NCBI GenBank assembly: GCA_050260675.1
Contig: JBLNCN010000005.1
Span: 744,001 to 808,000, forward strand
From: JBBDIP01 sp050260675
GTDB lineage: Bacteria > Bacillota > Sulfobacillia > Fermentithermobacillales > Fermentithermobacillaceae
Length of the DNA stretch: 64,000 nucleotides
Reading direction: 5' to 3'
The notes beneath the pieces were generated by a model. It was not told the DNA's origin. It saw nothing but the letters and a program-made list of their open reading frames with translations, and did no database searches. A program made the position numbers and the translations under genes. Positions 16,305 to 24,371 of this stretch are shown piece after piece (position 1 is the stretch's first letter; every line of letters starts with the position of its first letter).

Positions 16305-18683
16305 TTACCTGTGTTCGAAGAGGTACGCGGCGTAGTTGACGATACGGCGAAGTGACAGGCGCCTCAGTTCAAAGGCTCCGATGTCCCGGAAAAGGGATGC
16401 CGGCTTGGAGTTTACCTCGATCAGGCGGGGCCGGCCGTGCACATCGATGCCCAGGTCCACTGACATCTCCCCTCCCCTTCCGGAACCGGCCTCCAGGATC
16501 GGGGGGATACGCCGGGAGATCTCTCTCACTTCTTCCTTTATGGCGGCCACGCGGCCAGGGAAGATCTGGCCCAGCATATCGTCAACCCGCAGGTGGAGTT
16601 CCTCCCTGGGGATGATGAAACGCCCTGCCGCGGGGTTCACGCGACAAACCATCCCCGTTCGAAGCCAGGTCCCAGCGCCGCCCTTCTGGCAGATGACCCT
16701 CACTTCAAATGCTTCACCGAGCTTTGGAGCGCGAGCGAGGTCGATGCCGTCCTGGGCAATGTACTTGCCGCGCCCGCCTTTAGCTTCAAGGATCTCGCAG
16801 AGCATCTCCATAAGCCCTAGAGCGTCGACTGCAACACTCGGCGCGGCAGCGGTGACGGAGTACCTTCCCTGGCCCAAGTTCTCGATGAGGATGATGCCCT
16901 TTGAACCGGTCCCGCCCCGAAGTTTCAGGTAAGTGCGCTTTCGCCCACTAGCAAAGGCCGCTACTTCCATAGGGTCTTCCGCCAGTATAGTCTCGGGGAG
17001 GTAGCCCGCGATGAAGGGGTCCTCGGAGAGGATCCTGTGGGCGGCAAACTTGTCCCTGCACGCGCGCACAAAGGGAAGCGAGTTCACGAACTGGACGTCT
17101 GGCCGCGCTTCCTGGTATTCCCGCGCAACATCTTGCATCTGCCCGGAGGGCAGGATATCCGGTATATGCCGGTCGTAGACAACGTCGGGCGGCGGGACCG
17201 GCCCCAAAGACCAGCCCCTGCGTTCACGGTAAGTCCACCCTGTGTCAAGGGACTGGGGCGGGTAGAAGACATAAGCTGTAATGCCCCGCTCGCCTGCCGC
17301 TTTTATGAGTTCTTTGAACCTGTCGGTCTCAATCCCAAACCGCCGGGGGCCGTCCTCAAGCGGGGCCATGATGCCCAGGACCGGAAGCGACCGTCGGTGC
17401 CCGGAAGGCACAGAGCCCGGTGCCCATGGGTCCGTCACAGTTGGCGCTGCCGTGGAGGATACGGCCGGTTTCGGGTGAGGTATGCCCCAGGCCTCCCTGA
17501 AGTCGTCCGCTACACCAAAGCCTGGACCCAGGGAACCTCGCTCCCCTAATCTTGCAGAAAAAGCCTTGTCGCAGTTGTAGTAGGCCTTCTGCCAGAGGTA
17601 CCGCTCCTCGGCGGGAGATACCGCGGCGCGGCCTGCTGCAGTGTGGCCTGTTGCAGGGCTGTCTATCACTGCGCGATCTGTCGCGGCGGGAGCTGCCCCA
17701 CTGCAGAGCGACGCCGCCCGGGCGAGAATCTCTCGCAGCGCCGCAGGGTTCCACAAGAGCGACGGCGCAGTCACGTACTCAAAGCCGTCCTCCAAGACTC
17801 GGATGCTCCCCAACAGCCCTTCCGGAGTCGCGTGCCTCTCCCTGTCTTCCCAGGTCGGCGAGGCCGCCATTGCCATGACTGCAACTGACTCATCAAGGCT
17901 TCTCACAAAGCGGGGATCTGGAACACCCTTGAAGACGAGGCGGGTCGCAAGGGGCATGTCCGGGAAAGGCATTGGTGAAGAGAGCCAGATAGACTCGTCT
18001 GTCCCGGCGTCCTCGGGAAAGGCGGGAACGCCCTCGGGCGAAAACTGAACGGTGTAGAACCATGGCTGGGGTTCGCCGGTAGCCGGATCGACGCGAAGGT
18101 ACTCGACCTGAGCGCCCATGAACACCGGGTTACCGCCCACCCCGTGGCACGCCTGCGGGGTAGATCCGCTAGACGCGCCTTCTCCGGGCAGGCCATCACC
18201 TGAGTGCGTTGGAGTATCTGGCGCGGCTCGCAGCGGAGCCCTTACATCCAGCACCCACGGCCCACCGTCCCCGTAACCCAATTCCACTTCAGCGCGGTGC
18301 AGGCCAAGGCAGTAGGCTGCCCTGATCGCGAAGTCGAACTCAGAGCCGTCGCCGAACCGCCACGACGGATAGCCTACAGATACCACGTCTCCCCCATCCA
18401 TCGTGGTGGTCGCGGCGTACCCTTCTACCTGGGCAACGCGGGTCTTGGTTACCGCCGGAGCCTCCCGGAAGAACCCCCCGTCCCACGTGCCGGACCGGAC
18501 CTCTTTGAGGGAAGTCACCACCGAGTCTCCCTTTGGACTCTCATAGATGACGGGGAACCGGGTGGCGGGGCCAGGCGTTATCACACGGGGAGCCGGGACC
18601 ATGTTAAGGCGCAGCATCCTGAGGACGATCTCTCTCAAGGTCGAGTTGCCTCCGTGGGAGGAGTCCATGCCGGCTCTGACCAC
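16305..18683 (-). CDS. Two-module protein: possible amidoligase-like region plus YheC/YheD-type ATP-grasp
   Basis: A 792-residue protein. The C-terminal half (from about 450) reads as a YheC/D-family ATP-grasp. LGIMAPLEDGPRRFGIETDR, YDRHIPD and KFAAHRIL are followed by KLRGGTGSKGIILIE as the nucleotide-binding segment, and VDLGIDVHGRPRLIEVNSKP as the metal-binding end. The N-terminal half is less clear. VEYLRVDPATGEP and GLLGSIRVLEDGFEYVTAPS recall COOH-NH2 ligase type 2 (amidoligase) proteins, a tentative reading. Low-complexity linkers lie near residues 160-190 and 345-375. YheC/D proteins are associated with spore coats. GTG at 18683 abuts the stop of the TGS GTPase gene, so translation is probably coupled; ATG at 18668 is the alternative start. 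Confidence 0.75.
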   Translation of the reverse strand: MVRAGMDSSHGGNSTLREIVLRMLRLNMVPAPRVITPGPATRFPVIYESPKGDSVVTSLKEVRSGTWDGGFFREAPAVTKTRVAQVEGYAATTTMDGGDVVSVGYPSWRFGDGSEFDFAIRAAYCLGLHRAEVELGYGDGGPWVLDVRAPLRAAPDTPTHSGDGLPGEGASSGSTPQACHGVGGNPVFMGAQVEYLRVDPATGEPQPWFYTVQFSPEGVPAFPEDAGTDESIWLSSPMPFPDMPLATRLVFKGVPDPRFVRSLDESVAVMAMAASPTWEDRERHATPEGLLGSIRVLEDGFEYVTAPSLLWNPAALREILARAASLCSGAAPAATDRAVIDSPATGHTAAGRAAVSPAEERYLWQKAYYNCDKAFSARLGERGSLGPGFGVADDFREAWGIPHPKPAVSSTAAPTVTDPWAPGSVPSGHRRSLPVLGIMAPLEDGPRRFGIETDRFKELIKAAGERGITAYVFYPPQSLDTGWTYRERRGWSLGPVPPPDVVYDRHIPDILPSGQMQDVAREYQEARPDVQFVNSLPFVRACRDKFAAHRILSEDPFIAGYLPETILAEDPMEVAAFASGRKRTYLKLRGGTGSKGIILIENLGQGRYSVTAAAPSVAVDALGLMEMLCEILEAKGGRGKYIAQDGIDLARAPKLGEAFEVRVICQKGGAGTWLRTGMVCRVNPAAGRFIIPREELHLRVDDMLGQIFPGRVAAIKEEVREISRRIPPILEAGSGRGGEMSVDLGIDVHGRPRLIEVNSKPASLFRDIGAFELRRLSLRRIVNYAAYLFEHR

Positions 18684-19661
18684 TTACGTGTAGAAGACGA
18701 CCACGTCGCCGTCGGACAGGACGTGATCTCGCGGGACCATCTGTCCCTCGAACACACCTTTTCCCCAAACCCGGGCGTACTTCAGCGTCTCGGCGATCTC
18801 CTTGTGAATCTCTCGAGCTGCCTCCAAGACGGTGGTCCCCGCAGGGAGCACAAACGGGGCCGTGTAGTCGACCTTCTTCCCAGGCGGGCGCGTGTACACG
18901 CGGATCTTGCCCAGGAGGTCGAAGAACAGCGCCGCCTTAAGCCGGTCCAGCCCCTCGCCTGTGGTAGCCGAGACGGGAACAATCTCCATCTGGTCTCCCA
19001 GGATCTCCTTTAGCAGCTCGACCCGCTCGGCAGCTCCCGGCAGATCGGCCTTGTTTACCGCGCACATGGCCTTCTTCTCATTGAACGCGCGCTCACCGTG
19101 GTTCTTGACGATGACGTTGTTTGACCTCATGAACTCCAGGAGTTCCTCGGCCTCTGTGAGGACGTCGTCGTTTCCGGCATCGAGCACGATGAGCAGCGCG
19201 TCGGAGAGGCGCAAGAGCGCCCATAGCCACGTCTGGCTGGTCTCCTCGGCCACAGGAGGTATGTCCACCAGCTGGATCTGCACGTTCTCAAACTGCGCCA
19301 TCCCCGGAAGCGGCACTCGGGTCGTGAAGGGATACTCCGCAACGAGAGGTTCGGCCCTGGTCATGACCTTGAGTAGAGACGACTTGCCGGAGTTGGGCGG
19401 ACCGACCAGCGCGACCTGTCCCGCGCCCTCCTTGTCGATCTTGAACAGTTCCTTGCGCTTAGCGCCCTTTCCCCCGGTCCGCATGCCTTCGCGGATCTTG
19501 GCCATACGCCGCTTGATGTCGCCCTGCATCTTCTCGGTCCCCTTGTGCTTGGGGATCGTCTGCATCATCTCTTCCAGGGCGGCAAGCTTCTCTTCGTCGG
19601 TGATCGCCTGCCTGAAACGCTCTTCCGCAGCGAGGTACTGTGGACCCAAGTTCGCGGGCAC
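18684..19661 (-). CDS. DRG-like GTPase with C-terminal TGS domain
   Basis: A 325-residue OBG/DRG-type GTPase. An N-terminal helical region of about 75 residues precedes G1 GPPNSGKSS (87-95). The switch region reads EYPFTTRVPLPG, G3 is DIPPV and G4 is NKAD. G5-like SATTGEG follows, then a TGS domain at about 245-325 ending in SDGDVVVFYT. G3 lacks the usual glycine (DxxG reads DIPP), which could alter the hydrolysis mechanism. TGS domains bind RNA or ribosome-linked partners in related proteins. GTG at 19661 has an excellent GGAGGTGATC site. It is directly coupled to the ATP-grasp gene, so the GTPase may serve that pathway. It is not Obg, as the glycine-rich Obg domain is absent. Confidence 0.85.
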   Translation of the reverse strand: MPANLGPQYLAAEERFRQAITDEEKLAALEEMMQTIPKHKGTEKMQGDIKRRMAKIREGMRTGGKGAKRKELFKIDKEGAGQVALVGPPNSGKSSLLKVMTRAEPLVAEYPFTTRVPLPGMAQFENVQIQLVDIPPVAEETSQTWLWALLRLSDALLIVLDAGNDDVLTEAEELLEFMRSNNVIVKNHGERAFNEKKAMCAVNKADLPGAAERVELLKEILGDQMEIVPVSATTGEGLDRLKAALFFDLLGKIRVYTRPPGKKVDYTAPFVLPAGTTVLEAAREIHKEIAETLKYARVWGKGVFEGQMVPRDHVLSDGDVVVFYT

Positions 19662-19801
19662 GGCGGATCACCTCCGCCCCTACTCTACGGGATTGCACGC
19701 CTATCTGGCAACCATGGCCGGCTTTGAAACCCTTGAAGTAACCTTGTTAGCCCGTTTACATAAAATGTGGCGATCGACTCGACTGGAAGGAGGTTGGAGT
19801 C

Positions 19802-19912
19802 ATGGCAGGCATCGGTGGTGGCAGAGGAGGCTGCGGCTGCGGGTTCCCGTGGTGGATGATCTTCATCGTGATCATCATCATTTTCCCCATGTTCCTCTTC
19901 CCCTGCATCTAG
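19802..19912 (+). CDS. 36-residue Gly/Cys-rich membrane peptide, YjcZ-like
   Basis: A very short gene with a strong ribosome site (GGAAGGAGGTTGGAGTC directly before ATG 19802). The peptide starts MAGIGGGRGGCGCGFPWW and continues as one hydrophobic helix (MIFIVIIIIFPMFLF) ending PCI. A glycine-rich head followed by a single membrane helix is the layout of YjcZ-type small sporulation peptides of Bacillota, although the sequence is not identical to any I can recall. An A/T-rich CATAAAAT at 19759-19766 could be a -10 element, possibly of a sporulation sigma factor. A terminator follows at 19939. It is divergent from the TGS GTPase/ATP-grasp operon. Confidence 0.75.
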   Translation: MAGIGGGRGGCGCGFPWWMIFIVIIIIFPMFLFPCI

Positions 19913-19938
19913 CATAGCCGCTCCGCGTTCACTGGAGT

Positions 19939-19987
19939 CACGGCGCCGCTCGGCCAAAACCCTGTCAGGCGCCGTGGCCTTTTCCTT
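19939..19987 (+). terminator. Rho-independent terminator after the small peptide gene
   Basis: Arms CACGGCGCC (19939-19947) and GGCGCCGTG (19968-19976) form a 9-base GC stem. GCCTTTTCCTT follows. It lies 26 bases after the peptide stop. Confidence 0.75.
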
Positions 19988-20038
19988 GGATTGGGGATGC
20001 TAACTTCGGATTTGGGCGTTCGTCAGGGGGCAGTCAAG

Positions 20039-20335
20039 ATGGGTCCCAGATACAAGGCCATCGCGTCGTTTGTACAAAAGGGTCCGGCCCGGCTCAATCT
20101 GGACATGGGGAGCGGCATGCAGGCCAGCTTTGTGGTCGAGCAAGTCTCTCCTCCGTCGCCGGCTCCGGCCGACGCGCCCTTCTCAAGTTTCGTGCTGGTG
20201 GGTCCTTGCGGCTCACGACTTGCCCTGGATGAGGAACAGATAGCCCACATCCAACCGGACGGCCCCCAGGAAGGCCAAAGCCTCTACATAAGCCTCGACA
20301 ACGGCCTTTCCTTCACTCTGACGAGAGGACACTAG
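20039..20335 (+). CDS. Hypothetical 98-residue protein
   Basis: I do not recognise this protein. It is soluble, with an alternating beta pattern (LNLDMGSGMQASFVVEQV, SSFVLVGPCGSRLALDEE, LYISLDNGLSFTLTR). This would suit a small beta-barrel or PilZ-like fold, but no diagnostic motif is present. ATG 20039 is chosen because AGGGGGCAG lies about 8 bases upstream. Its last 23 bases overlap the end of addA on the other strand, so it is convergent with addA. A terminator lies between it and the small peptide gene. The composition is normal for a real gene of this genome. Confidence 0.55.
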   Translation: MGPRYKAIASFVQKGPARLNLDMGSGMQASFVVEQVSPPSPAPADAPFSSFVLVGPCGSRLALDEEQIAHIQPDGPQEGQSLYISLDNGLSFTLTRGH

Positions 20336-23300
20336 CCAAATCCCGCGCCGCGAGGTATTCCCGCCACTTGGCTTCAAAGACCCGCCCGTGGGTAAGGAAC
20401 GCGATGGACGCGGACCTCACCGGCTTCTTCAGCACCTTCTCCGCCGCTAAGGCGTATAGGGCGATCTGGGGCAAGTAGGAATTGAACCTGGCGCCCAAAG
20501 CCGTTTCGGGGACGTCGTCGGTCTTGTAGTCCAGTACCGCGAGGGTCTCACCCTCGTCTACCAGCACGTCAATGACTCCCTGCACAACCATGAAATCCAA
20601 AGCCTCCGGCGACGAATCCCCCGGCGAGACTTGGGCCAGCCTGTTTTCGCTGGGGGCAGCAAGGCCGCTCTCGGGCAAGATCCTGGCAAACGCCATGGGT
20701 GGCACCTTCATGGTGAAGGGGACTTCCCGGAGCACCCTGCCGGGTGACGCGATAAGGGCTTTTCCTGCTTCGGTACTGAAGAAGCTGGCCACGCAGCGGA
20801 TGTCCCGTTCATCCAGGCCCGGGGCCTGTATCAGCCCCGAATCCAGGAGCCGCTCAGCCTCCCGTGCAACCCCCTCCAGGCTGGCACCTTCCGAGAGCCT
20901 CATCCTGGATAGGAGAGCGTGGACCGCTATGCCGCGTTCGGCGCCAGATAGGCGCTTTGATCCCGAATGGGATGGCGCTGCCGCGGCGCTCCCCGGCTCC
21001 AACCGGGCCGGCGCTGCCCGGCCGCTACCGACATTTGCGCTAATCGACCCCCCTGCACTGCCTGCCTGTCCGAAGGATTCCAGCGCCTCAGGATCCGACA
21101 GCCTCCGGGAATCTTCCTCTTCGTCCTCCAGGCGGCGGCGGAGGTCGCCCACACTCATCTTGGCGAACACCTTCGTCATGGGATCGTGAGGATACTGCCA
21201 CTCCATCCTGCGCCTTACCTGCTCGAACACCTCGCGATTGAGGGTCGCTGGAGGTTTCAGTTCCCGGACGTCCCGCCACGCCAGCGATTCGCACATCCCA
21301 GTCCGCGGTCTGGGCGGTGGGACCGGCTCGGTATCCGCTGTCCCCCAAACCCGCATGTCGACGGGCGGGTCCTCTGAGGCGAAGACCGCAGGGCAGATCC
21401 AGTCCAGGCACGTGAGCGCCGACGCCGGGTCGCTCTGCTCCCACTTGTGGAAGCGTTTCCCCAGGTCCCTAGCGGATCCGACCATCACCAACTTCTCTTT
21501 CGCCCTTGTAAGCGCCACATACAACACTCGCATCTCTTCGGCCAGGTTCTCGTCCTTGATCCTTATGGAGATGGCTTGGTGAGGTCCGGTCGGATACTTG
21601 ACCCGCTTTTCAAGATCGCAGTAGACGGGGCCGATCCCAAGGTCGCGGTGGTAGAGAACGTCCTGCCTCGAGTCCTCCAGGTTGAACTGCTTGCCGAGGT
21701 CAATTACGAAGACCACGGGGAACTCGAGTCCCTTGGCCTTGTGCACGGACATAACCCGCACCACGTCCTCCTGTTCTCCCAGGGCGCGAGCGGTACCCAG
21801 GTCGCCTTTCTTATCCTGCAGTTTCTCGATGAACCGGAGGAACCGGAAAAGGCCGTGCCGCCCATAGGAGTCGAACTCCCTGGCGCGGTCGCAGAGGGCC
21901 CTCAGGTTCGCTTGACGCTGCGCTCCGCCTGGGAGGCCGCCGACATAGTCCTCGTACCCGGTCTCCCTAAGGATCGTCCAGAGGACTTCCGCCAGCGGAC
22001 GCCTCCGCGCCAGCGTTCTCCACTCATCGAGGCTGGAGAAGAACCCCCGCAGCACGCCGGCTATGCGCGCTCGTTCCACTTCTGAAACTGTGGATCCGGT
22101 TCCCAAGGAGTCGGCACCCGAGCCTTCGGCGGAGGCATGACCTGCCGTCACATGCCCTGCCGACGACGAAGCATAAGCCTTGACCGCGTCGTAGAAATCG
22201 CCCTTTTTGTGGGCTGCACGGATGGCTGCCAGGTCAGCGGGCGTAAGTCCGGCGACCGGCGATCTCAGGACGGCCGCCAGGGGTATGTCCTGCCTCGGGT
22301 TGTCGATGATCTGGAGCAGCGCCAGCGCTACCTCGACTTCTCTGGCCTGGAAGTAGCCCGCACCGGAGTCGGCGTACGCGGGGATGTCGCAGCGGCCCAG
22401 CACTTCGAGCACCGCGTTAGCACGGTTTTTGGTGGACCGCATGAGGATAACGATGTCCTTGTAGGAGCACGGGCGGTAGGCTCCGGCGCGCTGGTCCCAG
22501 AGCATAAGCGGATCTGCGGGATCGATCAGGGCGGCGATCCGGTCGGCCACAACCAGGGCTTCCTTCTCCAGCGCCTCGAACTCCTCGAGGCTGTCGGAGC
22601 CTTCAGTCACCGCGTCGCCCTGTCCGAAAGACGAGCCTCCTTCGGCCGGTAAGCCGCTCCCCCTACCGGACGAGCCGCCTTCAGCAGGCGTTCCGCTCTC
22701 CGTACCGTCCGACGGTGCATCGCCGGCGCCGCTATCGCGCTTTACGTCCTCCCTCTCGACGAGGTGCAGTTCCACCCTGTATTCACCGCCCGAGGGTTCG
22801 GGATAGGAAGCACCAAGGCGCAGTTCATGGTCTCCCTTGTAGTCGATCTCGCCCACATCATGCTTCATGAAGTCGCAGAACAGGAAGTTGACAACGTCCA
22901 CCACTTCCTTGCGGCTCCTGAAGTTGTGGGTCAGATCGATCCTTGCGCCTGAGCACCCTTCCGGAACTGCGGCCGGGCCGCCTCCCGGCTCAACGCACTG
23001 GAAGCTCTCGAACTTCTCAAGGAAGATCCGCGGCTCAGCCAGCCTGAAGCGGTAGATGCTCTGCTTTAGGTCGCCGACCATGAACCTGTTGCCCGGCCCG
23101 TCCTGGCTGCAGACAAGCGAGAGGATCCTCTCCTGGAGCGGGTTCGTATCCTGGTACTCGTCGATGAGGACCGCGTCGAAGCCCTGGCGGACATCCACAG
23201 CGACCTCGCCGCCGTCCGCCTCAAGGGCCTTAAGGCAGTAGCGTTCGAGGTCCGAGAAGTCCAGGCCCCCGCGGTCCAGTTTCTTCCCGGTGAACCGTTT

Positions 23301-24371
23301 GTCCAGGTCCCTAACCAGCGACACCAGCGTGCGGACAAAAGGAGCGGTCTCCCTCACCTCGCGGGCGAGGTCCCCGGCGGGCCTTGCGAAGGCGTAGGCG
23401 GAAACCTTCTTAAACAGGTCTTTCGCGGCATCGCGCAGCTCCTTGGCCCGATCCCGCATGGCGGGGTCGCAGTCCTTTGCAACCCTTCCAAGCCGCTTGT
23501 GAACGATACCTCCCAGAAGTTCGACCGCTACCTCGTAGGTTGAGGGCCCGGCGTCAAGCGCCGTCAGTGATGAGATGATCTCCCGGTACACCCTTATGTC
23601 GTCGCTCACGGCCTCGGCGTACCCGGCCGGACCGTAGGGTCGGCCGCAGATCTCAAGGGCTTGCTCCGCAAACGAAAGAGCTCTCCCAAGATCCCGGACC
23701 GCCCTTGCCAGGATGCTTTTCATCCATGACGTTTCCCACACGCTCGCGCCGTCAGGGAGTTCCGCCTGCCTGATCGCGTCGTCCAGCCAGCCGTCCATGG
23801 ACGACTGGGTGCGGGCGAAGTCATGCAAACGCAGCAGGACGGCTTGCAGCCCTTCGTCGGTCCCCCGGCCTCCGTAACGGTCGACCAGGGAGCGGAATGC
23901 GTCGCCGGAGTCGCCTCCATCATCATAAAGGGCTTCCATCATCTCCGAGAGAGCGTCCTGCCTCAAGAGCTCCGACTCATTTTCATCCAACACCCTAAAG
24001 CGCGGGTCAAGGCCAACTTTGTAGAAGTACCTCCGAATGACGGAAAGGCAGAACGAGTGGATGGTGGAGATCTGCGCCCTATCCAGGACGAGCAACTGCC
24101 GCTCTATCCGGGCGTCGCCCGGGGACTTCTGAGACGCGTCCAGAAGCGAGGCGCGAATCCTCAGCTTCATCTCGGCGGCCGCCTTCTCGGTGAAGGTCAC
24201 GGCCAGGAGGCGCTCCAGGTCCAGGGGAGAGACCGGGTCCAGGAGCCTGCGGGTGAGCCGCTCTACCAGAACCGATGTCTTGCCGGCTCCGGCGGCGGCG
24301 GAGACCAGTATGTTACAGCCATCAAGAGTGATAGCCAGCTCTTGCAGCGGAGTCCACCTTGTCTCAGGCAT
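20313..24371 (-). CDS. addA: ATP-dependent helicase/nuclease subunit A
   Basis: A 1352-residue UvrD-family helicase with a RecB-type nuclease domain. With AddB it processes double-strand ends to start recombination. Motifs in order: WTPLQELAI (Q motif), AAAGAGKTS (Walker A), VTFTEKAAAEMK, FDAVLIDEYQDTNPLQ (Walker B), DLKQSIYRFR, VMSVHKAKGLEFPVVF, VLYVALTRAKE, and the nuclease segment LAVLDYKTDD near the C terminus. ATG 24371 follows GGGAGGG by 7 bases and overlaps the addB stop, giving translational coupling. Three Ser/Gly/Ala-rich inserts interrupt it, at nucleotides of about 20940-21080, 22090-22170 and 22600-22740, and make it longer than usual. The middle-domain insert contains a 13-residue tandem repeat. 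Confidence 0.95.
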   Translation of the reverse strand: MPETRWTPLQELAITLDGCNILVSAAAGAGKTSVLVERLTRRLLDPVSPLDLERLLAVTFTEKAAAEMKLRIRASLLDASQKSPGDARIERQLLVLDRAQISTIHSFCLSVIRRYFYKVGLDPRFRVLDENESELLRQDALSEMMEALYDDGGDSGDAFRSLVDRYGGRGTDEGLQAVLLRLHDFARTQSSMDGWLDDAIRQAELPDGASVWETSWMKSILARAVRDLGRALSFAEQALEICGRPYGPAGYAEAVSDDIRVYREIISSLTALDAGPSTYEVAVELLGGIVHKRLGRVAKDCDPAMRDRAKELRDAAKDLFKKVSAYAFARPAGDLAREVRETAPFVRTLVSLVRDLDKRFTGKKLDRGGLDFSDLERYCLKALEADGGEVAVDVRQGFDAVLIDEYQDTNPLQERILSLVCSQDGPGNRFMVGDLKQSIYRFRLAEPRIFLEKFESFQCVEPGGGPAAVPEGCSGARIDLTHNFRSRKEVVDVVNFLFCDFMKHDVGEIDYKGDHELRLGASYPEPSGGEYRVELHLVEREDVKRDSGAGDAPSDGTESGTPAEGGSSGRGSGLPAEGGSSFGQGDAVTEGSDSLEEFEALEKEALVVADRIAALIDPADPLMLWDQRAGAYRPCSYKDIVILMRSTKNRANAVLEVLGRCDIPAYADSGAGYFQAREVEVALALLQIIDNPRQDIPLAAVLRSPVAGLTPADLAAIRAAHKKGDFYDAVKAYASSSAGHVTAGHASAEGSGADSLGTGSTVSEVERARIAGVLRGFFSSLDEWRTLARRRPLAEVLWTILRETGYEDYVGGLPGGAQRQANLRALCDRAREFDSYGRHGLFRFLRFIEKLQDKKGDLGTARALGEQEDVVRVMSVHKAKGLEFPVVFVIDLGKQFNLEDSRQDVLYHRDLGIGPVYCDLEKRVKYPTGPHQAISIRIKDENLAEEMRVLYVALTRAKEKLVMVGSARDLGKRFHKWEQSDPASALTCLDWICPAVFASEDPPVDMRVWGTADTEPVPPPRPRTGMCESLAWRDVRELKPPATLNREVFEQVRRRMEWQYPHDPMTKVFAKMSVGDLRRRLEDEEEDSRRLSDPEALESFGQAGSAGGSISANVGSGRAAPARLEPGSAAAAPSHSGSKRLSGAERGIAVHALLSRMRLSEGASLEGVAREAERLLDSGLIQAPGLDERDIRCVASFFSTEAGKALIASPGRVLREVPFTMKVPPMAFARILPESGLAAPSENRLAQVSPGDSSPEALDFMVVQGVIDVLVDEGETLAVLDYKTDDVPETALGARFNSYLPQIALYALAAEKVLKKPVRSASIAFLTHGRVFEAKWREYLAARDLASVLSSE
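22631..22708. repeat. In-frame 39-bp repeat inside addA
   Basis: Two 39-base units begin at 22631 and 22670. Both start ACGAGCC(T/G)CCTTC and end in a CCGCTC-type stretch. In protein they give two 13-residue blocks around PAEGGSS in a linker. The unit length is a multiple of three, so the frame is kept. Confidence 0.75.
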
